NCBI GenBank assembly: GCA_032622095.1
Contig: CP136069.1
Location: forward strand, 119,898,126 to 119,962,125
From: Siphonodentalium dalli
Lineage: Eukaryota > Mollusca > Scaphopoda > Gadilida > Siphonodentaliidae
Length of the DNA stretch: 64,000 nucleotides
Direction of reading: 5' to 3'
The notes beneath the pieces are model-generated. The model was not told the origin of the DNA, made no database searches, and was given only the letters and a program-made list of their open reading frames with translations. Below are positions 12,938-25,999 of this stretch, piece after piece. Both the position numbers and the translations under genes were made by a program. The first letter of the stretch is position 1; each line of letters opens with the position of its first letter.

Positions 12938-13415
12938 ACACAGAAAACCATGCAACTGAGATGCAATGAAAACAGGCTGCAAAATCAGTTTAAACACTGA
13001 CAAAATATTTCCGTAAAAATGTCCCATAATCGATGGCAATGTCGATTCTTAAATTGATGTGAGACATAGATAGAAATGGAGAATAATCCTGTTCAAAGTA
13101 GTTTTTTTTCACAAATATTATATCCAAATTGACAACGCACACTGTCATTATATATTAATTAAATACAGTGACTCTCGATGGCGAAATAATTTTCATTAGT
13201 TTATCACCAATAGATGTGTTCAGAATCAAGTAGTATAGATATTTACAATTGAGCATACATGTAGTTCAGACGATGTTTTCTGTGGAGTGGTACAGTCAAT
13301 TTGTTTCAGATATTTGGCAATGTTAGTAGAATGTTACATTCCTCCAATTGGCATAGCACCTGAATAGTAACTTTTCAGTTTCACGCACCAGTACAAGTAC
13401 ATAATATGTCTTTAA

Positions 13416-15405
13416 CCCTTTGAACTTCGCGTTAGGTCATATCGCCTTATATGGCTCATAAGTTATATAAAAATATATTAAAAGGTAGAAACTTTAGTGA
13501 CGTATTCTTGTGGTATTTATAACTCCCAATGTGTGTGAAGAAATTCCTGCTAAATTATAGAGCTGAAACGGTTAGACGGTTAACCGGTTAGCATCCGGTT
13601 AGCGACGTAACCGGTTAGAAAAAAATGAACCGGACGTAACCGCATCCCGTTCTCAGTTGAATGTGAACGTGAATAATCCTCAAAATATTAGGTTAAATGA
13701 TGCAAAACTAATACTAAATCCCGTGTCACCGATAGTAGAGTGCAATGCAAGTATTAATTGGTACACGCGGTAGTATCAGATACTTAGTAGCAATTCTCGA
13801 ACTGTCTGGAAGTGTCGGCGACCTTCAATAAATTCCGACCCTTTGAAGTTTTCTTCAGACAAAAGCACGTGTGCAGTCACTGTGTATCAAGTCTGAATGC
13901 ACACAAGGAAGTGACAACGTAAAAGTGGCGTTGTGTGGCAATGCGTGCTTTCGTAACTTAATAGTTAATACTGCACGAAGCAACATGGATTCAAATTGGA
14001 ATCACACCACGGCATACTATATATAAATTATAAAACTGTTTTACAGTGGGGTTTATAAAAACTATGTAAGTCGACAAAGTTTGAAGATTGAGATCAGCTG
14101 CACAATGTCTTCACTCTTCCCGTTCTTCCTCCCTGTTGTGATTTAATATGATCAATTCAATTGAGTGACCAAACAGACATCGTAGTTGAAGCAACCCAAA
14201 ACTTCTTCAATAATCTTCCCTTTTATCAAGGAAATTGATGCTCCATGCTACTCTGTAACTGGTTGTGCCTGTGGGACTAATTAACACTCAATTTGGCAGT
14301 AATTGCTATATGTTAAGTGATTGCATACTAAAACCGAAACCGAAACGTAAATTATATAACCTCCCAACACTAGTGTCCGCTATCATGATACCGACGAATA
14401 GCTCGAATACTGAATAGGACTGCGAGTCTGACCTAACTGACCTTCCTTTTTGTTATCTAGTTATTACTTTCTTGTCTTCATATATAATGCATTGGAGGAT
14501 ATACCAATGATGATAATGATATATTACAGATCTTTAATATATAGTTTTGTTACTCGTTTTACCAATACCCATACTATTTTACTCGTTTTACAAATGCCCA
14601 AACATATGCTGATCACGGCAAATAAGCGATCTCCCCTGCCATTCACAAATTTCACTTGCTCATTCCCCATCACGAGAGCCAGCCAAAGAACAGTGAATGC
14701 GTGTTTTTGAATATCGTTAAATGCCGTGAATAAGGTCTTTATTTCAGCTACTACTTCTCACCTAGGTTTGTCCCTGTAGCATGGCATAATGTCGACATAA
14801 TTAGTGTGAGAGAAGTCCGCTAGAAATTTAGCGGTTAACCGGTTGAAATCCGGTTAACCCCGATGGTTAACCGGTTAGAAGAATGGGTCAACCGTTTCAG
14901 CTCTACTAAATTACGTAATTCGCGCTAACGATGGTCGGATGTAAACACGTGTCATACGAGTTTTGTTCAAGAATATACAAACTTCTGAGTTCATTAAATC
15001 ATAACTTTTTTGCGCAAATAAGCCAATAGACCACACAATGCTGCGCATTTTAGTTATTGGTGGGGTATTTAGAGAACACCCAGAGTTTGTTTTGGCTAAA
15101 GCCAATATAACGTCATGTATTTATGTTGGAATTGTGACGTTACGTAACATTTTTTGGCAGTTTGTATAATAAATCCTGTTAAGTTTTCAATTTTTTATAA
15201 CTTTGTCTGGATTTAAGATATTGAAATAGATTGTGATGTGCTGAATTCAGAATTTAATAATCTTTCCAACGGTGTAAACAATATGGTAGAGAAAATGCAT
15301 ACAATACAGCACCATGCGTCTGAACACAGTTTACAATAAGTCAAAATACCCCTGGGAGCCCAGGGTCAGGGCGTCGATCGTTGTGGGGAGCCAGGGTTCA
15401 AAGGG
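13416..15405. mobile_element. TTAA-flanked element, TIR CCCTTTGAAC, split by a hAT insertion
   Basis: CCCTTTGAAC at the left and GTTCAAAGGG at the right, each bordered by TTAA (13412-13415, 15406-15409). After removing the nested hAT element (13558-14905 with its duplication) about 630 bp remain. Same family as 17128-17869. The TTAA site is typical of piggyBac and Kolobok superfamilies; no transposase remains. Confidence 0.72.
13558..14905. mobile_element. 1348-bp hAT element, TIR TAGAGCTGAAACGGTT
   Basis: 16-bp perfect TIRs (TAGAGCTGAAACGGTT and its inverse) and a perfect 8-bp target duplication CTAAATTA (13550-13557, 14906-14913). The subterminal zones carry repeated AACCGGTTA motifs. No transposase ORF is recognisable, so it is non-autonomous. 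It is nested in the TTAA element, so it is the younger of the two. Confidence 0.9.
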
Positions 15406-16354
15406 TTAATCATTCCTTCTATTAGATTTATAGACCATCGCGATGTAAATGTACACCAAACACTTATTTTTTATGCAAAAGATTAGCATATTACTAAAGC
15501 TTGGTTGATAATAATTATGGTATCTAAATATTATGGACATCAGTGACAGAAATCGAAAGAGTTGATGTAACGGCAGTGACCATTGATAGGCTACTATGTC
15601 CAGAAAAGTCATCACGTAAGTTGTGGTGGAGCAATACATAAATTTCCTTACCCATCAAGCCTGTTTATTTGTTCCATAGATTTGGTAACTACTGTGAGTC
15701 ATACTATTTTTTGCTCATGCAGTTTTAAATTTTCACATCAAGGGGAGTGCGAAAAATAGTAGTGCACAAATTAAAATACAAGTAAAATATAAGTAAATTA
15801 TCGTGTGACGTCTTTCATTCAATTAAATTAGAGTAGACAGAAAGAAACTCAATAGTTTTACTGATCACAATATCATATTCATAATGTATAAAAAGACATG
15901 ATGACATCTCAAAAGTTCCATGTAAAATAACAGAGCAAACCAGCAGGAAGATGACATCATCACCGCGGTACTATTAGGAATGTGGTGGATTGAATGAAAT
16001 TTACTTATTAAAAGGCAGTTTTCTTTTGCATAAAGTAAATGTTAGTAAAATTTGAAATTTTTAGTTATGAACAGTATTCAGAATTTTAGATAGATCTCCA
16101 GAATTCTAAAGATCAATCTCCCGAAATCATCATGCCAGAGGCTAACATGTCTGTACGAGATGAACACTGAGAATAAGTTTTACAGTGACAACACTAGTTC
16201 AGATTCAACAACTTTACGACCAGAGTTCGCGGTGTTGGAGGCTAAGTAGGCCAAACTAGCCAATGAAATATTATTTGGCCAAAACTTTCAAGCCCATGGT
16301 CGCCAATCACCTCTGAGAATATATCATCACATCTCACTAAAACTCTCACACTCG

Positions 16355-16507
16355 AAAATAATCAGTAGATATACTCACCATGTATATCTGGAAACTTACT
16401 TATCAAAATAATCAGTAGCTATACTCACCATGTATATCTGGAAACTTACTTATCAAAATAATCAGTAGCTATACTCACCATGTATATCTGGAAACTTACT
16501 TATCAAA
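16355..16507. repeat. three tandem 50-bp units with splice-donor-like motifs
   Basis: Units begin at 16371, 16421 and 16471 and are almost identical. On the minus strand each carries CATGGTGAGTAT and GATAAGTAAGT, both good 5' splice-site consensus sequences. The array lies 290-440 bp beyond the LE9 donor in the same intron. Confidence 0.88.
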
Positions 16508-16795
16508 AGAATCATGATTAGCCACTATCTCAGCATTCTTTCTTCACCAAATGATAATAGTTACTGCTTTGTGGTTTCAATAAAACATCACGCAAAATTC
16601 ACACGCCAAATTAATCACTGCACATTCTTAATATATATATATCTTATTGACTGGCAGTTTTTGCAGATCATTGTTGCACATGTGCATACTTGATTATTTC
16701 ATCTAAAAATTTACCATTTATTTTATTTTTGGGCTTGCATTTTATTCTCTAGCTTTGATATTTTCTGGCCAGTGCAATAACTATTTATGACTCAC

Positions 16796-16960
16796 TTTCA
16801 CAGCCATCGGGATTATTGATGTCTTGGTTCCAGTATCCAGGTTTGCATTTCTCACAGCTCTTGCCCATAACATTCTGTTTACAGTCACATGGCTGTGAAC
16901 TGCTGGTCATGCCACATATGTTAGTTACTATCCGGGAACCAGCAGGGTCACAACTGCATT
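16796..16960 (-). CDS. laminin alpha exon: LE9
   Basis: 165 bp, phase 1 to 1. It encodes CSCDPAGSRIVTNIC, CDCKQNVMGKSCEKC and PGYWNQDINNPDGC. The spacing before the last cysteine is longer than in LE5-LE8, as expected for the later LE modules of LAMA3/5-type chains (pattern GYW-NPDGC). Acceptor TTTTTCAG, donor GTGAGT. Confidence 0.93.
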
Positions 16961-17127
16961 CTGAAAAACAAGAATTGAAATGACGGCTACAAATTTTGGA
17001 ATTTGCACGTGCAAACACAAATCAAATTCAAAATCTGCATTGCTATTAAAGTGTACATGTTAGGTATACTACGAATATATAAATAGAACATAAGATACAA
17101 GAAAATGGTTAATTGAAACAAGTTTAA

Positions 17128-17869
17128 CGCTTTGAACCCGAGAGACCGGAATACCGGTCCAATCCTTATATTCCTATATCCCGGGAGACCGGAATACCGG
17201 TCCGGAAATCAGACGTTATTTGACAAGAAATTACAGCTCAACAAACGCACCTATCAACTAGAGGTTTACTTCTACTTTGCACACACGCGTCACATGTTTA
17301 CCCATGTGACTTTGATAGACAACCTGGTGACAGAGGTTCTGTTTTTTCGCGCATGCGCAGAGGCATATTTTGAGAACAAAATCGTTTTTTTTATCGCCAG
17401 AAAAGGGGAAGTATTTCGGTAGAAATTTCGCGATCAAAGCCCAAATTAACTAGAATTCTACTTTGCGCAAATGAGTCACATCCATGTTCATAGCTCTGAC
17501 TTTAGCAACCAAATTGGAAACGGGGGTCTCTTTGCGCACGCACACATGTGCATTTAGAGAAATGCGTTTTATCGTAGGCAAAGGATAAGAATTACATGAT
17601 AAATATATAGCGCGACCAAAGGAAGCCGCAATATAATATACATGTATATTGGACGTGGAATCGACTGTCTCGTTGAAATTAATACTGTGTGACATATTTC
17701 ATCGCAAACTAGTTCAGTTAGCATAGTATATTGCCGTTTAGTTGAGCATGTATACATGTATATACGTCCCAGTTAAGAGCATTATGAGTTACGTCGTCGG
17801 AAACACTATATCACATCAGGCGCCTCGGGTTGGGGCCATTTAACGTTCAGGACGTCAGGGTTCAAAGGG
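17128..17869. mobile_element. 742-bp TTAA-flanked element, TIR CSCTTTGAACC
   Basis: Left CGCTTTGAACCC and right GGGTTCAAAGGG flanked by TTAA (17124-17127, 17870-17873). Near the left end, GAGACCGGAATACCGGTCC occurs twice, a near-palindromic subterminal repeat. Related by its ends to 13416-15405. The open frame at 17132-17422 has no recognisable domain and is not called. Confidence 0.72.
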
Positions 17870-18229
17870 TTAAGTCCCAGAATCAAATTTGTCTTTCCTT
17901 TCACTCCAAAATTAGAATTAATGGCCTCCCAAAATTAAGATTCATTTAGTCCCAGCCTCCATATCTTTTGGAGATTGAATAACCCGTAGCTGAGATATCA
18001 AGCCAGATACATGTTATTTTACGAAAAATGTGCACTGATATACAGGACATGAATAATTATTCAAATTGTCCTGACTTTTTCAAAATAAATCTGCTACATA
18101 CCTATATTTATTAGATGTATTATAGATTCAAATATTTATTCAAATTGTCCTTGTAATTATATATGCTGTGTTTTTCACATTTCTCTCCAGCTTCATTGAG
18201 CCGGCTCAATCATGCGCACAATTTATGTT

Positions 18230-18800
18230 TTTTGTTGAGTGATTTGTGGGTAGGAATAAAGCTAGCCATACCACGTTACAATTTAAGTCTAGTCAATATA
18301 CCATCTTATGGGCTCTCTTCCAATTTGGTGGTAATGTAGGTCAGTGTTATAATTAGCATCAACCATATCCCCCATTTTATGAAAGCTTATCGGACCAACT
18401 TTTATCACTGCTATATAATTTTGGCCCTCTTCCTTCCCATCTCCACCTTTTAACCATTTCATTGCAGCACTAAAGATCCTGTGCCAGTGCATTCTCTTAT
18501 ATAAAAGAAAGAATTGGGACAGGGTTGTTTTCGCAAAATTTCAGGGAGCTCTTTTAAGGGTTAAAACTTGCTGGTCCAACCGCCCACCACTTCCTTTTTT
18601 ATTTCACTAGTTGCCTGGTTTTTATGTTGCCTTTAAATTTGTCTTATGTCTCTATGTCCGCTGTATTCCTATATTTGTGAGGCGAAATCGTTCCCACAAT
18701 TAATGTTTTTTTGTTGAGTGATTTGTGGGTAGGAATAAAGCTGACCATACCAAATTACAAGTCTAGTCAATATACCATCCTAAGGGGCTCTCTTTATTAA
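18230..18800 (+). repeat. direct duplication of about 85 bp, 480 bp apart
   Basis: TTGTTGAGTGATTTGTGGGT and the following bases through GGGCTCTCT occur at about 18232-18315 and 18712-18795 in the same orientation with few differences. The sequence between includes a degraded relative of the 127-386 MITE (CATTCTCTTATATA near 18490). Confidence 0.75.
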
Positions 18801-20136
18801 AAATACTTTTTCAAATTGTCCTCATTTTAACAAAATAAACAGCATAATTTGGAGTTGACTATAAATAGTGGTCCAAGAGGAGGTATATATAGTCCACAAT
18901 CAGCAGACAAGTTGACTATTTCTCCTTGAGGACCACTAGAGTACATGGCATGCATTACTTATTATGTTATATCGAACACTGGTGTGGATTGTCACAGATT
19001 GTCTGTCTGATCTTGTCCCATTTTTATTTCCCCATGAATTATTTAAATTGGTCTAAAATTTTACAATCTAGAGCTAATTCTTGGACATGGCAGGGAGTAT
19101 AATTATGTTATTAGTTACAATTACCATCATCTCTTCATGATTTGTTTCTATAAATCCATGGTCAAAAATGACATGTCAGCACAATTTGAGAAGCTAAATT
19201 GTTTATCTTCAATGTAAAATGGAAAAAGAAGTTCAATATACTGTTTGCTCAGAAACTAGGACTATCCACTTGTCAAACTCAACGGAAAAATCTATTTAAA
19301 TACATTAGATAATTAGGATCAGACACCAGACCACTAAAATTCATTGCTAAGTCTTATGATGGACATTCTGATAACATTCTGAAGTAATATACAACATAGT
19401 TTCAGATAGGCCATGTGTTCAGGTGTTAATCTGATTGTGCGAAGTGTGTCTGTTGCTTTAGTAGGGCAGCCGGATTCTATTGGAAACAGTATAGCAGTGT
19501 GCAGCCAACCAGAACACAAGAAACTCACGTGACATGTAATATTGTAAAAGGTCGCGGACACTTTTTGGGGAGTTGATTGGCTTTGTTTGAAAACAAAAAC
19601 AATTAATTCTGGCAAAAATCTTATAACCCTTGAAATGGTCATTTTTCTTCTACGTATTGCATTAAAATTGCATGAAATTCTATATTGGCTTCTACAGCTT
19701 TTTATACAAACTTTGATTCAAATAACCTTGACTGCTAAAAATCACAAAACCATGACTAATTTTTAACTTGACCTGAATCTTCTCAAATTTGAATGGCCTA
19801 TCAAATATCATGAAATTCTGTTCAATATAACTCAAGTTATAATCCGGATAACAAAAATAAACAGCAAATTAAAAATTGATAAGGGGCAATAACTCTGTCA
19901 GAGATGGTCGAATCAGATGCAAATTGAAATTGATCAGGACTTTCTCATATGAAGACCATATACCAAGTCTCATAAAATTCTGTCAAATAATATTCAAGTT
20001 ATCATATCATCTGGACAACAAACGTTTCAGATGGACGAATGGACAAACGGACAGCTCAAATGACAGATGAACACTGCTCATTTCTATAGACCTCTCCCCA
20101 AAAAAGAATACAAATATTTATTCAAATTGTACTCAC

Positions 20137-20274
20137 TTTCGCACACTGGATAGTTGTAGTAGCCATCTTTGCAGCTAGAACACTTCAGACCGAAATAGCT
20201 GTCCTTACAAATGCACTGACCGGTCTCCTGATCACATGACATTCCCTCTGAACCATGGATGGCACACAGGCAGG
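20137..20274 (-). CDS. laminin alpha exon: LE8
   Basis: 138 bp, phase 1 to 1, one LE module: CLCAIHGSEGMSC, GQCICKDSYFGLKCSSC, YYNYPVC. Acceptor CTGCTGCAG, donor GTGAGT. The split codon with the next exon reads A|AA (Lys), giving CEKCSC at the junction. Confidence 0.92.
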
Positions 20275-23200
20275 CTGCAGCAGAATGTCTAATAGATTAT
20301 AATCATCTTAGCAGATAACATTCTATTTATAATCCTTATGCAACGAAACTGTGTTTATTGTATGATAGATGCATCTGTATATGAGTGCAACCAATGCCAG
20401 AAATATACATATAATATATCTCAACCCTTTCGTTAATAAAAACTACTTGACGAGTAGTTCCCTAAGGAAATGTTCAGATATTAAGTTCAACAAACGACCA
20501 ATGAATAGGATTCTTTCTATAATCTGTTGTCTGATTGTATTTCCTGAACATCCCTCCAGAAGAATAATAGACTCTTCTAATGTATACTTTTATAACTGAA
20601 TGGGAGAATCCATTTAGTAAAGAAAGGGTGAATATTTGGAATATACCCCATATATGCAAGGTTTCTACCAGTGGGGCAGAGGGTCCCATTTAGGATCCCT
20701 GTCCCGACATCCCATATTTTATCTCAGACACAATCCCCAGCAAAAGCCATGAACAATGCCTACAGCAAAAGCCACAAATAACACATACCCCATCTAAAAT
20801 TCTCCTTAACAGTAATGGGGTGATAAATGATAATTTGATTTCAATGCCAGCTAATGCTGGCCACCAGTAAGCCATTTTACTTGACTCCCGGAAAAATAAT
20901 TCATGGACACATGCATCGACAATGCATGCATTTGATTATGTCTGGTCATGTCGTGATTACATTACCGATCACAAATTACATATAATGTACTGATGATGAA
21001 GCTGGGTTCTTATAAATTACTAACTACTAGAATAATAACTAGAATAGATTCTCTGGTATTCCCTCCAAATAAGATTCACATAAGGTTATATATTTCCTGC
21101 GTTCGTCGAATGAATGGACCCCAATCATAATTTCGAGTATAAATTAGGCAAATAAATCGTACTTCCGGGTAGTCTTGATCGACAGCTAGACTATTCATGG
21201 TTATAAACTACTTGTACCAACATCAAAGTGAAAATAGTTATACCTTGTCGAGAGGGGAACAGGAACATCTTTAATGAATTTAACCAATTTATTTCTGTTC
21301 TTGATGCTGGGTGAGCACTGCGCCGGAGATACTATACCGAGAAGCGTGTCCATTTCATAGCTGTTCATTTCATTCAAATGTGTCACCGTGTAACTTTCCC
21401 CATTGGGCGAGTTCGCCTGAATGTATCTTCTGCTTTGTTCATAATTATGTGTTTCCTTTCGATTCCAGAAAATAGTATATTTATGGATTATCACATGCAT
21501 GTATGTACTATATAGTCTTATGATAACAATTAATTCCTTATTAAATATGTTATTTCGTTTCGCATAGGGATCTGCGAATCGGGGATTTTGCATCGAATCG
21601 AATCTCGATATCGAATCTCCTGCCTGATATCGACACCGAATTGAATCTCGAATCGAATCAGCTAGTGATTGACATTGTTTACCAGTGTGTATTCCGGTGT
21701 CTCATGACAAAAAACTGCAGACAACTGGTCGCACATGATGGCATCCATTTAAGAACGTATATAATAGAAAGATTGTCCTAAGGTTTCTATTCATTCCAAT
21801 CTATGTTTTGTCGCTCATATAACGGTGGCTGACATTGAATTTTATTATATTATATGAATTAAATATCTGAAGTTCTAAACATAAGGTAATCAATTGAGTT
21901 CCGCATCAAGCGATCACGCACATTGTAGACAATTTACATTGTGTCCGTATACAGATTACAAATATATATGTGGCAATTAATCACTGCCATGGGTTGCGAT
22001 CGAAGCACATAATTAGCATAATGCATGTCTATTCTGATGTTGGCTGTAGTGTGTGCCGAAGGATTTTGTCATGCAAAGAATAAAATCCAAGATGGCTGCA
22101 GCCATGTTTTTTTTATCAAAAATCGTACAAATTTGATAGCTCCCATCAAGATGTGAACCTAAACATGCATTGTAAATTCTTAAAACATATGTGTGGCAAT
22201 GGATTCAAATTTGAAATCCAATATGGCTGCTGGCAGCCATTGTTTTTTAACTAATTTTGTGAAAATATTGATGGCCCCAATCTGGAGGTTATCCTTAAAA
22301 ATTTTGGGATGAATCTGATGAAAACTGATGGCTGTTGGTCTAGGGCGTGCCAAGATTTAGTCATGTTAAGAATAAAATCCAAGATGGCTGCTGGCGGTCA
22401 TGTTTTTCATATAAAAAATTTCAACTTGGATAACTCCCATCTAGAGGTCACCCCGAAGATTCTTGTGAAGGTTGGGATTAATCAGATGATAAATGTTGGC
22501 GGTAGTGTGTGCCGAAGAATTTAGTCATGCAAAGAATAAAATCCAAGAGGCTGTTATGTATAAAAACATTTCTCCTATTAATGTGGGCTGCAGTTTCCTG
22601 TGAGCTGATGGATTCAAATCTGAAATTAAAGATAGCAGGATGGCTTACATCCAGATGTCACCCCGAAAATCATAATGAAGTTTGGTGACGATCGGATGAG
22701 GGATGCACGTATGACTGACACCAACCCATGGCAAAAAACTCAAACATGACTCTGTCAAGTTTACCTAAAAATGGCCTTTTTCCTGCAACATACATAACTA
22801 AAGGTGTCTAGTTAATATTAATTTAAGGCTCAAATAATATTTGTGGGTGTAATAAGTGCATGAAATTATCCATTCTTAATATCTATATACACAAAATAGT
22901 TAGATATGTCTGTCTGTCTAATAATATATAAGTACCTGCCTCCTCACAAAAAAAATTTCAAATAAATAAGACAACATCAATTTAATAATTTGAATTACGA
23001 ACCTGGAGAAGGAAAATCTGTATTTACAGAAGGGAAGAAAACAAACAAATTTTTTTTTGCATCTGATTGTGTGAATTTTCATAGGAGGGGTTGCAATGTG
23101 TTAGAGAATGATTATAACACAGAACATAACTTAATTTATATTTGAATGCAACAGCATTTTAACAGAATGAGAAATACATGTGTTTCTCCATGTTTGCCAA

Positions 23201-24757
23201 TAGATATAAAATTAAAGTAGGTTTACATTATTGGAAAACTTTTCTCCCGTCAAAATTTGATAGATTATAACTATCAATACGGTGTGGTGTGAACCTTTGC
23301 CCAATGAGCGGTAGAGTAAATAAATCTGTTTTATACGTTCTGCATAACACTGAGGGAGCGAGGGTGAATTCATACACACTAGTAACCACCTCATATAATA
23401 TGGATCATACTATGTTATGTTTCATGCCCCACTGTCGATTTGCGCAGTATTCCAAATTGAGTTCGGTAAAATCTTTGGTGTTTCAATGCTTCCAAGAAAT
23501 ATGCATATATTCCCATGCGAAGGGACTCGAAAGCATATCTCCATATCCACAACCATGGAGTGACATCGTGGCCATGCAGTCTGAGTTAAATATGTCAACC
23601 CAACTGTTTGAAATATTCGAAGCAACATGTTGATTTTCTCTAAAGTCAGCCGCCTACATGCTTGTTTTACATGCATGTACTTCTTTAAAGTTCATTTCAT
23701 TGATGTCCATAACTAGGTGAATCTCAGAATGATTATTTTGAGAATATAACCACCCATCTCCTCAACAAACTGTTGATGCGGTTACAATTTACTCGATATT
23801 AATGTTTGTCGTGATGGTCTTTATATATATACACAATCATGTACCTCCAGGAACAATTAAGAACTCAAACTGTCACCAGATACAAGTCTTTATGAAACAT
23901 ATTTTTGTCAGTTTTGAATTCGTGCACATGGTGCGTGAAATTAAAGTGCGCAAATTCAAAACTGAGTGAAAAATAGTACTGCACTAATTTAAATACGAGT
24001 AAGGTACTATATCCGTGCTCCTTTAAAAAGGCTTAATCTATGTCAAAAGTTTTTGCAAATTACACTTGATGCATTGTTGACTGACTACTGGGTACCACAT
24101 GCTCTTACACCCAACTTGCTTTGTACTAATTAACACCAGCTACAGTTAGTTGGAACATTTTCTTTGACTGGATTTGGGTTCCATCGGTCAGCATGAGCCA
24201 GCATGTAACCATGTATGTACCCACATGGCAATTTTGAATAATGAGATTTGCATCCATGATCGTCAGGGCAGGTTTGAAATTGTGAGTGTCATATCAAAAT
24301 TGTGAGAGTTAACATGCCTACATCTTCCTATAGATTTATCTCCAATTATATTTGCTTGGTGATAATATCTCCTGCTTTCACAATCTTTAGACTGAAATAC
24401 TCATATTTATTTGATACCATGCTGACAAAACATTGCGTTGGACGATGCCATTTTTCGGTGTATTTGGACAGTTATGGACCAAAACGCAAAGACAACGAAA
24501 TCCAGAAAACACTATATAAAGGCAGAACAACTTTACCTAGTGGCAGGTTTTTGTTTTTTTACCCGACTTTTTGGGAACTGTTATTGCTGGTTTCGTAATT
24601 TCAAGTTATTAAACTGGCCTTGACCTAATATTTAAATATCTGCCTCCTTCATCACTTTTTTAAACAAAAATATTCCTGAGAGACAAATTATTTGTCTGTG
24701 TATAATAACTGCATGCAAATTATACATTTCTAATATTATAGATAAATCAGTACTTAC
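20275..24757. other. intron LE7-LE8, with CCAAGATGGCTG repeats at 22040-22720
   Basis: 4.5 kb. From about 22040 to 22720, units of 140-230 bp repeat the phrases GTCATGCAAAGAATAAAATCC, AAGATGGCTGCTGG and GATGATCGGATGAG. The same family recurs at 44760-45070, 46690-47990 and 57250-57560. A short foldback (TCAGTTTTGAATTCGTGC against GTGCGCAAATTCAAAACTGA) lies near 23905-23985. I see nothing coding in the rest. Confidence 0.6.
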
Positions 24758-24892
24758 GAATACATTGTGGGAAGTTGTGATATCCAACAGCACAGAAGTT
24801 ACACTTGAGTCCAGTGTAATGCTGCTTACAGGTACACTGCCCAGTGGATGAACAGCTGCTGCTCTCTGATCCATCAGGGTCACAATGACATG
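24758..24892 (-). CDS. laminin alpha exon: LE7
   Basis: 135 bp, phase 1 to 1, one LE module: CHCDPDGSESSSC, GQCTCKQHYTGLKCNFC, YHNFPQC. Acceptor TACCTGCAG, donor GTAAGT (consensus). A 377-bp hAT MITE with a perfect target duplication lies about 90 bp upstream of the acceptor in transcript sense (24982-25358). Confidence 0.93.
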
Positions 24893-24981
24893 CTGCAGGT
24901 AAACAAGGTCAATCAATAATACTTATCCAGTTTGGGTTGTGTATAGCAAGGTAACGTATGTACAGGGGTATGTGTAACACA

Positions 24982-25358
24982 TAGGGCTGCAACGATTCAT
25001 CGTGAATTCAATGTATCATGATACATTTTCAAACAATACATGTTTCGTATCCTGTCATGTGTAGCGCGATACAGGAAATTAAGTAATGTCTGAAGATTGG
25101 TAAGTGTAAAAAAGCCAAACCTCCAATTATCTCTCAAGTTTAAATGTATACTATGTATATTTGACTCGTCTAGCCAACAAATAATCTCCATTTTAGTTTA
25201 AAATGAACTCTACCTCTAGTTATAAACTTGTTCTTTCTGATAACTCAGGCCATATTCATTTGGAAACACTAATTTAGTGTATCATGAAATGTATTGTATC
25301 GTTAATCATGTGTTGTGATTCATATTGTATCATGACCAAGTGTATCATTGCAACTCTA
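24982..25358. mobile_element. 377-bp hAT MITE, TIR TAGGGCTGCAACGAT
   Basis: Starts TAGGGCTGCAACGAT and ends ATCATTGCAACTCTA, with a perfect 8-bp duplication GTAACACA (24974-24981, 25359-25366). The TIR is of the common animal hAT type. Close relative of 31003-31357. Confidence 0.9.
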
Positions 25359-25999
25359 GTAACACAACACTGTAACGTTACAATATGGTATACGTGCTCA
25401 ATCGATAACAAGAGGTTGCACCACGGGTGTTGGCATACTCTCAAGGTGCCAAATTGAAAAGGCAACGACGGAACTTTAATATTCAAGTTATGTGAAAAAC
25501 TCCAGTAGGGTGATCAGATAGAAATGGAGAATAATCTTCCTCAATGGAGTTATTTTTACAAATATTATATCCAAATTGACAAAACACATCATCATTCTCA
25601 TATAATAAACAAAGGCAACACCAAGCATGGGCCGAATTGACTGTACGCTCAATATTGGCTATATTTAGAGAGAAAATGAAGTAATAGTGGGGTATTTTCT
25701 CTCAGTTTAACCCTGGTTCATAACTCTGGCAAAGGGCCATAACTCTGGAAAAAGTGCAGACAAAGCAAACCCTGAGTCATAACTCTGTCAAAGGGCCATA
25801 ACTCTGTAAAAAAAAGTGTAGAGAAAACCTGCACTATGAAGGATGAACGGACAAATGTCTCCACTATATATACCCCCGAATCCTCAATTCACAAATTTCC
25901 CAGTCAAACAAGGGCCGTAACTCTGGTAAAATTTAATGGATGAAAACCGTAGTAGCGGTATGTGGGTATCCTTTCCATCAACCTGGGCTATCACCATGC

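Larger units (their letters stand above)
12317..16795. other. intron LE9-LE10
   Basis: 4.5 kb. Holds the 466-bp MITE, the TTAA/hAT nest and the 50-bp triplet. The remainder (13000-13400, 15410-16350) shows only AT-rich sequence, with short foldback repeats around 15690-15790 (TACTATTTTTTGC against GCGAAAAATAGTA). Confidence 0.7.
16961..20136. other. intron LE8-LE9
   Basis: 3.2 kb. Holds the TTAA element, the 85-bp duplication and an old repeat at 19740-20100 that ends in GGACGAATGGACAAACGGACAG. Nothing coding seen. Confidence 0.65.

Noticed and set aside
12464-12945. 8-bp target duplication around the 466-bp MITE
   Set aside because: GTCACACA and ACACAGAA do not match; only the family ends are supported there.
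17132-17422. 96-codon plus-strand open frame
   Set aside because: Lies within a TTAA-flanked non-autonomous element and begins in its subterminal repeat; no recognisable domain.
21201-21593. 130-codon minus-strand open frame
   Set aside because: I recognise no domain; low-complexity composition, no cysteine pattern or splice fit to the laminin transcript.
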